64,000 nucleotides of DNA from Oscillospiraceae bacterium (GTDB taxonomy: Bacteria; Bacillota; Clostridia; Oscillospirales; Oscillospiraceae). The stretch covers positions 48,084 to 112,083 of the forward strand of contig JAFVXA010000058.1 of the NCBI GenBank assembly GCA_017501355.1, written 5' to 3'. Below the pieces are notes generated by a model. It ran no database searches, was not told the DNA's origin, and saw only the letters and a program-made list of their open reading frames with translations. A program made the position numbers and the translations under genes. Positions 17,429 to 27,060 of this stretch are shown here, piece by piece (position 1 is the stretch's first letter; every line of letters begins with the position of its first letter).

Positions 17429-19693
17429 ATGATCGAATATAAGGACGGCGTGTTCGGACTCCACGGTGAGGAGATCTCCTGCCTGCTGCGGGTGAACGCC
17501 TATGGATTGCTGGAACTGCTGCACTTTGGTGAGAAGGTGCGTACAGAGGATGCGGAAGCCTTTACCCTGCGGCAGGGAATTGGCTGGGGCGAAGCTGTGC
17601 TGCTGCAGGAAGGGAATACAGAGAGCTGCCCCGATGCCATGGCGCTCGCATGGAGCGGTGCGGGACGGGGTGACTATCGGGAAAGCCCGCTGGAGCTGGG
17701 CGGCATCCCCACGGACTTCCGCTATGAGAGCCATGAGATCCTTACGGGCGTTGTGCCCATGGAAAGTACCCTGCCGCAGGCGCAGGGAGAGGCAGAGACC
17801 CTGCGCGTCACCATGACCCAAGCAGGGCTTACGCTGGAGCTGTACTTCACTCTCTTCGACGATGTACTGAGCCGCCGCGCTGTGCTGAAAAACGTGGGGG
17901 AGACCCCTGTGACCGTCACGAAGATGATGAGCAGTCTCATGGATCTTTATGGTGAGTACGAGATGAGTACCTTTGACGGCGGATGGATCGCGGAGGTGCG
18001 AAAGCATACCCTTCCCGTCAGCGAGAGCCGTATCGTCAACGAAAGCACCACGGGCTTTTCCTCCCACCGTCATAACCCCGGTTTCCTGCTGAGTGAGCCG
18101 GAGGCGACGGAGGACAGCGGGCGAGTGTACGGCTTCAATATCATCTATTCCGGCGATCATTACGCCGCCGCCCAGCGCTCGCTGCAGGGGTTGACCCGTG
18201 TGGTGCAGGGCATTTCTCCCGCGAATTTCTGCAAGGTGCTCAATAGCGGCGAGACACTGGAAACACCAGAGGCGGTGATGGCGTTTTCCACCGATGGCTT
18301 CCACGGAATGTCCAGGAAAATGCACAAGTTTATCAACATACACGTTATTCCGGCGTACTGGCAGGGGCGAGAGCGCCCGGTGCTCTTCAACAGCTGGGAG
18401 GGCTGTATGTTCGATTTCAACCACAACCGCCTTCTGCGTCTTGCAAAGGATGCCAAGGATCTTGGCTGTGAGCTTTTCGTGCTGGATGACGGCTGGTTCG
18501 GTGAAAGAAACGATGACACCGCAGGTCTCGGTGACTATACGGTGAACCGCAAAAAGCTGCCCCATGGTTTGGAGGGTCTCGCAAAAAAGGTCCGTGCCAT
18601 GGGTATGCAATTCGGGCTCTGGTTTGAGCCGGAGGCGGTGAATATCAATTCCGAGCTCTATCGCAAGCACCCCGACTGGGCGCTGACAGATGAGTTTGCG
18701 CCCTTGCTCAGCCGCCATGAGCTGCTGCTGGATCTGAGAAAGGAAGAGGTGCGGGATTACATCGTCTGGAACGTGGGAAAGCTTCTGGACGAGGCGGGTA
18801 TTACCTATGTCAAGTGGGATATGAACCGCCACAGCACCGCCCTCGGTACGAAAGCCCATGACTATATTCTGGGGCTTTATGATGTGCTGGGGCGCATTTT
18901 CCATCCCCGTCCTCATGTGCTGCTGGAGAGCTGTTCCTCCGGCGGCAACCGCTTTGATCTTGGTATGCTGTGCTATGGTCCGCAGATCTGGTGCTCGGAC
19001 AATACCGATCCCATTGAGCGGCAGGTCATTCAGGAGAATCTCTCCTATCTCTATCCCCAGTCCACCTTCGGCGCTCACGTGAGTGCTGCGCCCCATGCCC
19101 AGACCCTGCGCAATACTCCTCTCTGCACCCGCGGCAACGTGTCCTTCTTCGGCTGCCTTGGCTACGAGCTGGATCTGGGACAGCTGTTGAAGCTGGAGAA
19201 GGAGGAGATTCGGGGACAGGTGGCATTTTACAAGCAGTACCGCAGGGTATTCCAGTTTGGTGAGTTCCGCCGCTTGAAGAACGGCTGGCAGGTCAGCAAC
19301 GGGGAGACCGCCCTTGCGGCGGTATTCCGGGGTTTGCTGCACGCAGCGCCCGGCTATGAGGTGCTGCGGCTGAAGGGACTGGACAGGGAGAAGTGCTATC
19401 ACTTCTCCACCTTTGCCCGGAAGCTCCGTATCGGTCAGTTTGGCAGTCTCGTCAAGCACGTGGCGCCTGTGAATCTGAATCCCAACGGACTGATTTTGCG
19501 GGCAGCTGACCGCCACATCACCATGCCGGACGGTGCGCAGGAGTGCCGCGCCGGCGGCGCGGCACTGATGGCAGGCATCCGCCTGCTGCCCCTGTTCCGT
19601 GGTACGGGCTATGACGAAAACCAGCGGACGCTGACGGACTTTGGTTCGGAACTCTTTATCATCGAGGAGGACAAGAGCTGTGAAAACAACTGA
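17429..19693 (+). CDS. GH36 alpha-galactosidase
   Basis: 754 residues, no signal peptide, so intracellular. N-terminal beta-supersandwich, then the TIM barrel from about residue 310 (LFNSWEGCMFDFNH, DDGWFGERND). The nucleophile Asp lies in YVKWDMNRH (about 466) and acid/base Asp in WCSDNTDPIERQ (about 523); CSSGGNRFDLGML is the substrate-binding Cys loop. Hydrolyses raffinose-family sugars, melibiose and galactomannan fragments to galactose. Start by AGGAGGAAC ten bases upstream. Its last 14 bases overlap the following symporter gene, which probably brings in the substrate. Confidence 0.95.
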   Translation: MIEYKDGVFGLHGEEISCLLRVNAYGLLELLHFGEKVRTEDAEAFTLRQGIGWGEAVLLQEGNTESCPDAMALAWSGAGRGDYRESPLELGGIPTDFRYESHEILTGVVPMESTLPQAQGEAETLRVTMTQAGLTLELYFTLFDDVLSRRAVLKNVGETPVTVTKMMSSLMDLYGEYEMSTFDGGWIAEVRKHTLPVSESRIVNESTTGFSSHRHNPGFLLSEPEATEDSGRVYGFNIIYSGDHYAAAQRSLQGLTRVVQGISPANFCKVLNSGETLETPEAVMAFSTDGFHGMSRKMHKFINIHVIPAYWQGRERPVLFNSWEGCMFDFNHNRLLRLAKDAKDLGCELFVLDDGWFGERNDDTAGLGDYTVNRKKLPHGLEGLAKKVRAMGMQFGLWFEPEAVNINSELYRKHPDWALTDEFAPLLSRHELLLDLRKEEVRDYIVWNVGKLLDEAGITYVKWDMNRHSTALGTKAHDYILGLYDVLGRIFHPRPHVLLESCSSGGNRFDLGMLCYGPQIWCSDNTDPIERQVIQENLSYLYPQSTFGAHVSAAPHAQTLRNTPLCTRGNVSFFGCLGYELDLGQLLKLEKEEIRGQVAFYKQYRRVFQFGEFRRLKNGWQVSNGETALAAVFRGLLHAAPGYEVLRLKGLDREKCYHFSTFARKLRIGQFGSLVKHVAPVNLNPNGLILRAADRHITMPDGAQECRAGGAALMAGIRLLPLFRGTGYDENQRTLTDFGSELFIIEEDKSCENN

Positions 19694-21026
19694 GCAGCGC
19701 AATCACATCTGCTTCGGTCTCGGCACCGTAGGCAGAGATATGTTCTACGCCTTTGAGGCAAACACCCTGCTGTACTTCCTGTCGGACGTGCTGTCCCTGC
19801 CTGTGTGGGTCTTTGCGGCAGCGAGTATGATCCTGTCCGTCATGCGCATCTTCGATGCGCTGAATGACCCCATCACGGGGCTTGTGATCGACAATATCCG
19901 TTCCCCCTGGGGTAAGTTCAAACCCGCGATTCTGGTGGGCGGTGTATTGAGCGCCGTTTTCTCCCTTGTCCTCTTCGCGGGCATCGGCGAGGGCTGGACC
20001 TTTGTCATCATCTTCGGCGTTGCCTACTTCCTGTGGGACATCACCTACGGTGTCAACGACATCGGCTACTGGACGCTGCTGCCTGTGCTGTCCTCTGACC
20101 AGAAGCAGAGAGAAAAAACGGGTGCATTTGCCCGCATCTGTGCGAACATCGGTATGTACATCGTGATGGTGGCATGGCAGCCTGTGACCAGCGCTCTCGG
20201 CAACACGCCGAAAGCGTGGTTCTGCTGTGCTGCTGTGATCGCCGTTGTTTACCTGCTGGGTCTGCTGTTCCCTCTGCTTGGCATCAAGGAAAAGCGCGTC
20301 CCTGTGGAGGAGCAGGAATCCACCACGGTGAAGCAGATGATCCGTGCGCTCATCAAAAACGATCAGCTGATGTGGACGACCCTCGCCATGGCGCTGTTCA
20401 TGGTGGGCTACTGCACCACGGTGAACTTTGCCATCTATTACATGAAGTACATCTTTGGCAACGAGGGCTTGTATGTGGTGCTGGTGGCAGTGGTGGGCGT
20501 TGCCCAGCTGGGTACGCTTGCGGTATATCCGGCGGTTGCCAAACGCATGGAGCGCCGCAGGATGTACACCATGGCAACCATTCTGGTGCTGCTGGGCTAT
20601 GCCGTGTTCTTCTTCGCGGAGCGCTCCATTCTGCTTGTCGCCGGCGGTGCGGTGCTGGTGTTCGTGGGACAGGCGTTTATCCAGACGCTGATGCTGATGT
20701 TCCTTGCGGACACAGTGGAGTACGGCGAATGGAAGCTCGGCAAGCGCAATGAAGCCATCACCTTCTCCGTCCAGCCCCTTATCAACAAGATCGGCGGTGC
20801 GCTCGCCACGGGTATCGTCAGCATGACGCTGATCCTCTCCGGCATCAAGGTGGACGGCGGCACGGTGGATGCCATCGGCGCGGAGGGACAGCTGATTGTG
20901 AAGATCGCCATGTTCGCGATGCCCCTGCTGATGATCGTGGCAGGCTACATTGTTTACCGCAGAAAGTACAAGATCAGCGAGGAGTTCTATGGGGAGATCC
21001 TCAAGGATTTGGAAGCAAGACACTGA
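19680..21026 (+). CDS. GPH-family sugar:cation symporter (MelB-like)
   Basis: 448 residues, GTG start at 19680 with GAGGAGG nine bases upstream inside the GH36 gene. About twelve membrane segments; N-terminal RNHICFGLGTVGRDMFYAFEANTLL and the loop DPITGLVIDNIRSPWGKFKP are diagnostic for the glycoside-pentoside-hexuronide family (cation-site Asp residues in the first helices). Coupled translation with the GH36 enzyme points to alpha-galactosides such as melibiose or raffinose as substrate. Confidence 0.92.
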   Translation: MKTTEQRNHICFGLGTVGRDMFYAFEANTLLYFLSDVLSLPVWVFAAASMILSVMRIFDALNDPITGLVIDNIRSPWGKFKPAILVGGVLSAVFSLVLFAGIGEGWTFVIIFGVAYFLWDITYGVNDIGYWTLLPVLSSDQKQREKTGAFARICANIGMYIVMVAWQPVTSALGNTPKAWFCCAAVIAVVYLLGLLFPLLGIKEKRVPVEEQESTTVKQMIRALIKNDQLMWTTLAMALFMVGYCTTVNFAIYYMKYIFGNEGLYVVLVAVVGVAQLGTLAVYPAVAKRMERRRMYTMATILVLLGYAVFFFAERSILLVAGGAVLVFVGQAFIQTLMLMFLADTVEYGEWKLGKRNEAITFSVQPLINKIGGALATGIVSMTLILSGIKVDGGTVDAIGAEGQLIVKIAMFAMPLLMIVAGYIVYRRKYKISEEFYGEILKDLEARH

Positions 21027-21038
21027 CGAAAAATATTG

Positions 21039-21070
21039 ACAGGCACAGTAGACCAGTCTGCTGTGCCTGT
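21039..21070 (+). terminator. Terminator after the GPH symporter
   Basis: 14-bp stem (21039-21052 / 21057-21070, one G-U) with a weak TTGTTG tail. Confidence 0.7.
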
Positions 21071-21129
21071 TGTTGTATATTCTGCTTGCGTGTGATAGCA
21101 TAAGACCACAGAATGGGATTGACAGGGGG

Positions 21130-21882
21130 GTGGAGAAGCTGCGCTACGTTGAATACGGAAAAGAGAATGACGAGGTGATCGTTTTTTTGCACGGGGGCGG
21201 TTTGTCATGGTGGCATTACCGGGAAGCGGCAGAGAGGCTGTCGGACGAATACCATGTAATTCTGCCTATACTGGATGGTCACGCCGGAGCAGATCGTGAT
21301 TTTACAACGATAGAGGACAATGCGGCAGAGATCATAGAATGGGTTGACCGAAGCCTTGGCGGTCGTGTGCGGCTGATGGGGGGATACTCTCTCGGCGGGC
21401 AGATCCTGCTGGAGATCCTCTCCCAGCGGGGGGATATCTGCCGCTATGCGCTCATCGAGAGCGCCCTTACACGACCATCACGTCTCCTTGCTGCCCTGAT
21501 CGCTCCCACAGTGGGGTGCAGCTATGGGCTCATCCGGCGCAGATGGTTCGCGGCACTCCAGTTCCGATCTCTGAGAATAAAGACGGAGCTGTATGAGGAC
21601 TACTACCGGGACAGCTGCGCCATCACCAAGGCGAATATGATTGCTTTTATGCAGGCAAATGCCCGGTATGAGGGAAAAGAATCTCTTCAGGGCTGCACGG
21701 CGGAAGCACATATATTTGTGGGAGAAAAGGAGAGCGCCGCAGTACATAAGTCTGCCGAAGTGATTCGTGAAAAGCTGAGAGCAAGTGTGCTGCATATTCT
21801 TCCGCAAATGGCGCACGGAGAGTTTTCCATCAACCGTGCCGGTGATTATGCCAAGACCATTGCAGCACTCTGCGAAGAGTAG
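21130..21882 (+). CDS. Alpha/beta-hydrolase fold protein
   Basis: About 250 residues. No ATG precedes the fold; the GTG at 21130, just before the first strand (LRYVEYGKENDEVIVFLHGGG), is the best start, although the G-rich tract abutting it is a poor ribosome binding site; a TTG 60 bases upstream is the alternative. HGGG oxyanion loop, nucleophile elbow GYSLGG with Ser, and late His in PQMAHGEF form a plausible triad. Generic serine hydrolase or acyltransferase; substrate unknown. Isolated gene between terminators. Confidence 0.75.
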   Translation: MEKLRYVEYGKENDEVIVFLHGGGLSWWHYREAAERLSDEYHVILPILDGHAGADRDFTTIEDNAAEIIEWVDRSLGGRVRLMGGYSLGGQILLEILSQRGDICRYALIESALTRPSRLLAALIAPTVGCSYGLIRRRWFAALQFRSLRIKTELYEDYYRDSCAITKANMIAFMQANARYEGKESLQGCTAEAHIFVGEKESAAVHKSAEVIREKLRASVLHILPQMAHGEFSINRAGDYAKTIAALCEE

Positions 21883-21911
21883 AATGGCTGCATCAATGCG
21901 TACAGAAAGAA

Positions 21912-21942
21912 AATCGCCCCATCCCACTGGGACGGGGCGATT
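21912..21942. terminator. Bidirectional terminator, hydrolase / glnA
   Basis: 14-bp stem (21912-21925 / 21929-21942, one G-U) between convergent genes. Confidence 0.88.
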
Positions 21943-21945
21943 ATT

Positions 21946-23370
21946 TTACAGATTGAAATATTTATCGAACTCAGCGGGGTGGGGGATCTTGCTCATTTCA
22001 AGGCAGTCCTTCCGCTTGAGGGCGATGAAGTTGCGGATGAGATGCTCGGGGAACACGCCACCTGCGGTGAGGTAGTCGTGATCCTTTTCGAGGGCATCCA
22101 GTGCCTCGTCGAGGCGGGTGGGGAGACCTGTGAGCTTTTTCTTCTCCTCTTCGGGGAGATGATAGAGGTTCATATCATAGGGACCCCAGCCGTTGGCATG
22201 AGGATCGATCTTGTTCTTGATGCCGTCGAGACCTGCCATCAGCAGAGCGGCATAGCAGAGGTAGGGGTTGCAGGTGGCATCAGGGTTGCGAATCTCAAAG
22301 CGGCGCTCCTTGGGGGTCTTGGCGTATGCGGGGATACGGATGACAGCGGAGCGGTTGGAGGTGGCATAGCCTACGGTGACGGGAGCCTCAAAGCCGGGGA
22401 CAAGGCGCTTGAAGGAGTTGGTGCTGGGGTTGGTGATGGCGCAGAGGGAAGCGATGTGCTTCAGGAGACCACCCATGAAATAGTGTGCGGTTTCGCTGAG
22501 GTGAGAGTAGCCGTTGTCATCGGAGAACACGGGTTCGCCGTCCTTCAGCAGGAGCATGTGCACGTGCATACCATTGCCGGCTTCATTGTAAACGGGCTTG
22601 GGCATGAAGGTGGCGACCTTGCCGTACTTCAAAGCGGTGTTATGGATGACGTACTTGATCATCATGGTGTTGTCAGCCATCTTGCTCATCTGACCCAGCA
22701 TGGGCTCGATCTCAAACTGACCGGCAGCGCCCACCTCGGGATGGTGATACTTGATGGCAACGCCCATCTTTTCCAGCTCGAGGCACATTTCACTGCGGCA
22801 CTCATAGGTGTCGTCAAAGGGCTTGGCAATGTGGTAGTTCTTCTGGTGGGGCACCACGCAGCCGTGACCCTGCACGTCGCTGTTCCAGTAGGACTGGGCG
22901 CAGTCTACATTCACGCCGATGGAGTCGGGACGAACCGTCCAGCCCACCTGATCGAACATGTGGAACTCAAACTCGGGCAGGATGAGCATGGTGTCGGCGA
23001 TGCCGCTGTCACGCATATATTGCTCGGCTGCTGCCACGATGTTGCGGGGATACTGGTCGAGGGGACGGTTTTCGGGATAGTCGATGATCATGGCGTTGCC
23101 CGTGATGGACAGGGTGGGAATGTCGCAGTAGGGGTCGATGAGAGCAGTGTCGAGGTCGGGGATAAAGACCATGTCGCTCTTTTCCACCACAGCATAGCCA
23201 TAGTTGGAAGCGTCGAAGCCGATGCCGTTTTTCATGGTATCCTCGGTGAACTGGGAAGCGGGGATGGTCACATGGCGGAACTGACCGTTGATGTCCACGA
23301 TCTTGAAATCCACCATCTTGATGTCTTTTTCCTCAATGAGTTTGATGATATCTGCTGCCGTTGCGCTCAT
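21946..23370 (-). CDS. glnA: Glutamine synthetase type I
   Basis: 474 residues, ATP-dependent amidation of glutamate; forms cytoplasmic dodecamers. Visible: N-terminal beta-grasp (DFKIVDINGQFRHVTIPASQF), EFEFHMFD metal site, HHPEVGAAGQFEIE, NGMHVHMLL, the flap/substrate loop KRLVPGFEAPV and NRSAVIRIP. A Tyr sits in NLYHLPEEE, aligned with the adenylylation segment NLYDLPP of GSI-beta enzymes, but no adenylyltransferase is in the window. Start at 23370 after GGGAGG. Transcribed alone from the promoter below. Confidence 0.95.
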   Translation of the reverse strand: MSATAADIIKLIEEKDIKMVDFKIVDINGQFRHVTIPASQFTEDTMKNGIGFDASNYGYAVVEKSDMVFIPDLDTALIDPYCDIPTLSITGNAMIIDYPENRPLDQYPRNIVAAAEQYMRDSGIADTMLILPEFEFHMFDQVGWTVRPDSIGVNVDCAQSYWNSDVQGHGCVVPHQKNYHIAKPFDDTYECRSEMCLELEKMGVAIKYHHPEVGAAGQFEIEPMLGQMSKMADNTMMIKYVIHNTALKYGKVATFMPKPVYNEAGNGMHVHMLLLKDGEPVFSDDNGYSHLSETAHYFMGGLLKHIASLCAITNPSTNSFKRLVPGFEAPVTVGYATSNRSAVIRIPAYAKTPKERRFEIRNPDATCNPYLCYAALLMAGLDGIKNKIDPHANGWGPYDMNLYHLPEEEKKKLTGLPTRLDEALDALEKDHDYLTAGGVFPEHLIRNFIALKRKDCLEMSKIPHPAEFDKYFNL

Positions 23371-23422
23371 AAAATACCTCCCGAAAATGAATTGAAAATG
23401 TCGAAACAGTGTTCTTACATTC

Positions 23423-23451
23423 AGAATACTCAAATTCTGCCCCGTTTGCAA
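23423..23451 (-). promoter_or_regulatory. Promoter of glnA
   Basis: On the minus strand TTGCAA, 17-base spacer, TATTCT, about 50 bases before the start. Confidence 0.6.
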
Positions 23452-23490
23452 CGATTTCCTTCCGTGTTTTTGAAAAAAACAGATGAAACT

Positions 23491-23516
23491 GCGCCCCGCC
23501 GATCACGGCGGGGCGC
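23491..23516 (-). terminator. Terminator after the MATE gene
   Basis: 11-bp perfect GC stem (23491-23501 / 23506-23516), with a T-rich stretch further along on the minus strand. Confidence 0.7.
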
Positions 23517-23539
23517 GTGCACATTAAAAATAGTTCTGT

Positions 23540-24955
23540 TTAGCCCTCAGAAGCCGCGAGAGCCTTTTTCTTCCACTTGCCGCGTGCGAATACGATGACG
23601 GACATGATGGCACCTGCGCTCCACGAAATCAGCAGAGAGCCGAAAAGGGCGATGGGCTCGCCGTGGGGGAACTCCGCGCTTCTCGTAAGATAGGCGAGGC
23701 CATAGGCGACGGGGATACGGATGAGGATGATGGAGATCATGGAGATCCACATGGGGGAAAGGGTGTCGCCTGCGCCGCGCATGACACCGCCCAGCACCTG
23801 CGAGATGCAGATGGCGATATAGCCCACGGCGAGAACACGGATCATGCGGTTGGCAAGGTCGATCAGTGCGGCGGTGTCGGTGAAGATGGCAAAGAGGTAC
23901 TTGCCGAAGAGGAGCAGGATGATCGTGATGGTGACGGCGAAGGTGAGTGCCATGAGACCGCCCTGCTTCGTGCCCTTGTGTACACGATCCAGCTTGCCCG
24001 CGCCCACGTTCTGACCCGTATAGACCGACATGGTCTGACCGAAGGTCATGTTGGGCATCATGGCGAAGCCGTCCACACGCATGATGATGACGTTGCAGGC
24101 AATGACCATTTCGCCCATGGCGTTGGTGAGGTTCATCACCACCATACCTGCCATTGCCATGATCGCCTGGGTGACACCGGAGGGGATGCCGAGGCGCAGG
24201 ATCAGACCCGACATGGAGGAACTGATTTTCAGCGTTTGGAGATTGAGATCAAAGAGGTCGCCCATGCGGCGGAGCTTGATGTAGCAGAGAATGGCGGAAA
24301 TGCCCTGCGCCAGCACCGTGGCGAGCGCCACGCCCGCCACGCCCATGCGGCGGACAAAGAGCAGATCCAGTGCCACGTTCAGCAGCGCTGCAACGATGAG
24401 GAAGCCCAGAGCCGACACGGAGTCGCCGAGACCGCGGAGGATACCCGAGAGCATATTATAGAAGAAAAAGCCCACAATGCCGATGAAGTAGATGTTGAGA
24501 TACTGCGCACACCAGTCGATGATGGAGACGGGGGTACCCAGCACACGCAGGAAGGGCATGGTGACCAGAGGTCCGATGACCATGATGAGCACCGTTGCAA
24601 TGGCAGAGAGGGAGAGGCAGTTGCCGATGCATTTCGACAGTCCCTCGCGGTCCTTTGCGCCAAAGCGCTGGGAGACCACTACACCCGCGCCGGTGGCAAT
24701 GCCCACGAAGAGCGCCAGCAGCAGGTTCAGAATGGGGCTGGCGCTGCCAACAGCCGAGAGGGCGTTGTCGCCCACATATTTACCGACGATGACAGTGTCG
24801 GCGGTGTTATAGAGCTGCTGCGCCAGATTACCCAGCAGCATGGGAACGGCAAATTCCGTGATGCGTTTCCACGGAGGACCCTCCGTCATATTCTTCGCGG
24901 AAAACAGCTGACGGACGGAAGAGCCAAAGCGATTGAAGCAACGGATGCGGCTCAC
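23540..24955 (-). CDS. MATE-family multidrug/organic cation exporter
   Basis: 471 residues, twelve membrane segments in two homologous halves: AVPMLLGNLAQQLYNTADTVIVGKYVG begins the first, and GIPSGVTQAIMAMAGMVVMNLTNAMG the second. Start: an ATG at 24961 touches the AGGAGG directly, which is too close, so the GTG two codons in (24955) at seven-base spacing is preferred. Probably Na+ or H+ antiport of small molecules; substrate unknown. Not in an evident operon. Confidence 0.88.
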   Translation of the reverse strand: MSRIRCFNRFGSSVRQLFSAKNMTEGPPWKRITEFAVPMLLGNLAQQLYNTADTVIVGKYVGDNALSAVGSASPILNLLLALFVGIATGAGVVVSQRFGAKDREGLSKCIGNCLSLSAIATVLIMVIGPLVTMPFLRVLGTPVSIIDWCAQYLNIYFIGIVGFFFYNMLSGILRGLGDSVSALGFLIVAALLNVALDLLFVRRMGVAGVALATVLAQGISAILCYIKLRRMGDLFDLNLQTLKISSSMSGLILRLGIPSGVTQAIMAMAGMVVMNLTNAMGEMVIACNVIIMRVDGFAMMPNMTFGQTMSVYTGQNVGAGKLDRVHKGTKQGGLMALTFAVTITIILLLFGKYLFAIFTDTAALIDLANRMIRVLAVGYIAICISQVLGGVMRGAGDTLSPMWISMISIILIRIPVAYGLAYLTRSAEFPHGEPIALFGSLLISWSAGAIMSVIVFARGKWKKKALAASEG

Positions 24956-25048
24956 AAGCATTCCTCCTTCATACTTCTATTTCTCACATTTTATCATACT
25001 CCGCTGAAGGAGAAAGCGCAAATATATTTCGAGGTGCGCAAATAAAAA

Positions 25049-25080
25049 AACAAGGACTGCTCGGTTGAGCAGTCCTTGTT
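25049..25080 (-). terminator. Terminator of the opp operon
   Basis: 14-bp perfect stem (25049-25062 / 25067-25080) followed on the minus strand by seven Ts. Confidence 0.93.
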
Positions 25081-25103
25081 GACAGGCGTTGAGCCGTCGG
25101 CAA

Positions 25104-26933
25104 TTAGCCGATGGTGCAGTACATGAAGTACTTGTAGCCCAGGGGGTTGCAGAAGAAGCCGTTGATGGAATCGTCAATCATGTAGATATCGGTGTAGTAG
25201 TACAGAGGCACCACGCAACCGGTAGCCATCAGCATATCCTCAGCATAGTGCATGAGCTGATAACGGACTTCGTTATCAGTGCAAGCCTTGATGGTGGAGA
25301 TCAGAACGTCATAGGTCTCGCTCCAGGTGCCGTCCTCGACAACGATGTCATAACCGAAAGCGGTCAGATCCATGTCGTACATAGCGAGGTCAGCGTGAGC
25401 GCCCTTGCCGTACTGGATGTCGTTGTTACCGGAAACGGTAGTCCACATATCCAGGAAGCAGATGGGATCGTTGTAGTCTGCCAGCCAGCCGTTACGAGCG
25501 ATGGAGTAGTCGCCGTTCTTACGGGTGTTGAGGAAGGTGTTCCACTCCTGGTTCTCCAGGTTCATGGTGATACCCACTGCGGCGAGTGCGCCTGCCAGGT
25601 ACTCACCGATTGCCTTGTGGCCGTCGGAGGTGTTGTACAGGTAGGTCATGGAGGGGAAGTCGGTGAACATACCGGTAGCCTCGTCGAAGGTGTAGTACTT
25701 CTTCAGAGTCTCGATAGCGGAATTGAAGTTAGCCTCATAAGCATCAGCTGCGACGTTGTAGTAGCCGTCGAACTCAGCGTTGTCACCAGCGGTCTGGTAG
25801 AACTGAGTGCCGTCGGGGTTGGTCATACCCATAGCGACGAAGGAGGAAGCGGGCACCTGACCAGCCTGACCGATCTGGTCAGCGATGTAGTTACGGTCGA
25901 ACAGCAGACCGATAGCGTTACGGATCTCAGCCTTTGCAGCCTCAGCCTCAGCGCCGGTGAGGGTGCTGGAAGCGGGCAGGATCTCTTCGTTGACGTTCCA
26001 GCAGACGTAGTAGGTACCGATCTGACCGGTAACAACGAACTCGTTGCCGCTGTTAGCCTTCAGGTTGGGGATCTCGTTGGTGGGGACGTCGTCGATCATC
26101 AGCCAGGAACCGTTCTGGAAGTTGGTCAGCATGTTGTTGGAGTCATCGGAGAGGTAGCACTCCAGCTTGTCGAGGGTGACCTTGTCAGCGTCGACATAGT
26201 TGGTGTTCTTCTCGAGGGTGATGACGGAGTTGTGCTCCCAGGAGGTGATGGTGTAAGCGCCGTTGCAGATGTAGGTGGAAGGATCGGTAGCCCAAGCCTC
26301 GTTGCCAACGACGTCTTCACGCACGGGCATGTAGGTGGGGAATGCCAGCAGCTCGTTCCAGTAAGCAACAGCGTTGCTCAGGGTGACGACCAGAGTCTTG
26401 TCGTCGGTAGCTTCCACAGCCAGCTTAGCGTCGGGGTTGACGAAGGTTTCACCAGCCTCGTCGGTCTCCCACATCTCAGCGTAGCCCTTCACCACATCGA
26501 ACATGTAGTTGTAGTCGCCAGCGAGAGCGGGGGATGCTGCGCGGTTCCAAGCGAACACGAAGTCACCAGCGGTGACATCCTTGCCGTCGGACCACTTCAG
26601 ACCGTCGCGCAGGGTGTAGGTGTAGGTGACGGTGCCGTCTTCGTTGGCAACGCCTTCCACCAGCTCCTCTGCAGCGTCAGCGACGATGACCAGATTGCCG
26701 TTAGCGTCCTGAGACCACTTAGCGAGGCCGGAGAACAGGTGAGCGATCATGGTAGCGCCGTCCACTGCGGAGTTCAGTGCGGGGTCCAGAGTGTCGGGTT
26801 CGGAAGCCAGGCAGACTGCCAGGCTGGTTGCTGCGGCTGCATCGCCTTCGCCTTCTGCAGACTCACCGCCGCCGCAAGCGACGAGAGACAGAGACATGAC
26901 GAGAGCCAGGATCAGTGCGAGGATCTTCTTCAT
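25104..26933 (-). CDS. oppA: Oligopeptide-binding lipoprotein OppA
   Basis: 609-residue SBP_bac_5 family protein. Signal peptide with lipobox LVAC followed by GGG and an acidic/Ala linker; the mature domain starts SLAVCLASEPDTLDPALNSA, typical of OppA. Start at 26933 preceded by AAAGGAAG. It captures extracellular oligopeptides for the OppBCDF complex. Last gene of oppBCDFA, 127 bases after oppF with a small hairpin between, and rich in optimal codons like mglB, so higher expression than the membrane components is likely. Confidence 0.92.
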   Translation of the reverse strand: MKKILALILALVMSLSLVACGGGESAEGEGDAAAATSLAVCLASEPDTLDPALNSAVDGATMIAHLFSGLAKWSQDANGNLVIVADAAEELVEGVANEDGTVTYTYTLRDGLKWSDGKDVTAGDFVFAWNRAASPALAGDYNYMFDVVKGYAEMWETDEAGETFVNPDAKLAVEATDDKTLVVTLSNAVAYWNELLAFPTYMPVREDVVGNEAWATDPSTYICNGAYTITSWEHNSVITLEKNTNYVDADKVTLDKLECYLSDDSNNMLTNFQNGSWLMIDDVPTNEIPNLKANSGNEFVVTGQIGTYYVCWNVNEEILPASSTLTGAEAEAAKAEIRNAIGLLFDRNYIADQIGQAGQVPASSFVAMGMTNPDGTQFYQTAGDNAEFDGYYNVAADAYEANFNSAIETLKKYYTFDEATGMFTDFPSMTYLYNTSDGHKAIGEYLAGALAAVGITMNLENQEWNTFLNTRKNGDYSIARNGWLADYNDPICFLDMWTTVSGNNDIQYGKGAHADLAMYDMDLTAFGYDIVVEDGTWSETYDVLISTIKACTDNEVRYQLMHYAEDMLMATGCVVPLYYYTDIYMIDDSINGFFCNPLGYKYFMYCTIG

Positions 26934-27037
26934 TGTTGTTTCTTCCTTTCGAGAGAATATATTTTCAATAACACGTATCAAAGCTGTATCGCAAGAAACT
27001 TCTTTTCACGCGCTTATTGACAATAAAGAGAGGGGTA

Positions 27038-27054
27038 CGCCCGCCCAGCGGGCG
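27038..27054 (-). promoter_or_regulatory. Small GC hairpin between oppF and oppA
   Basis: 7-bp perfect stem, loop CCA, no clear T-tract on the minus strand; more likely an RNA processing or stabilising element than a terminator. Confidence 0.4.
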
Positions 27055-27060
27055 CGGAGG

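Noticed and set aside
21946..23370. glnA control by a GlnR/TnrA-type TGTNA-N7-TNACA operator
   Set aside because: No convincing copy of that dyad upstream of the promoter at 23423-23451.
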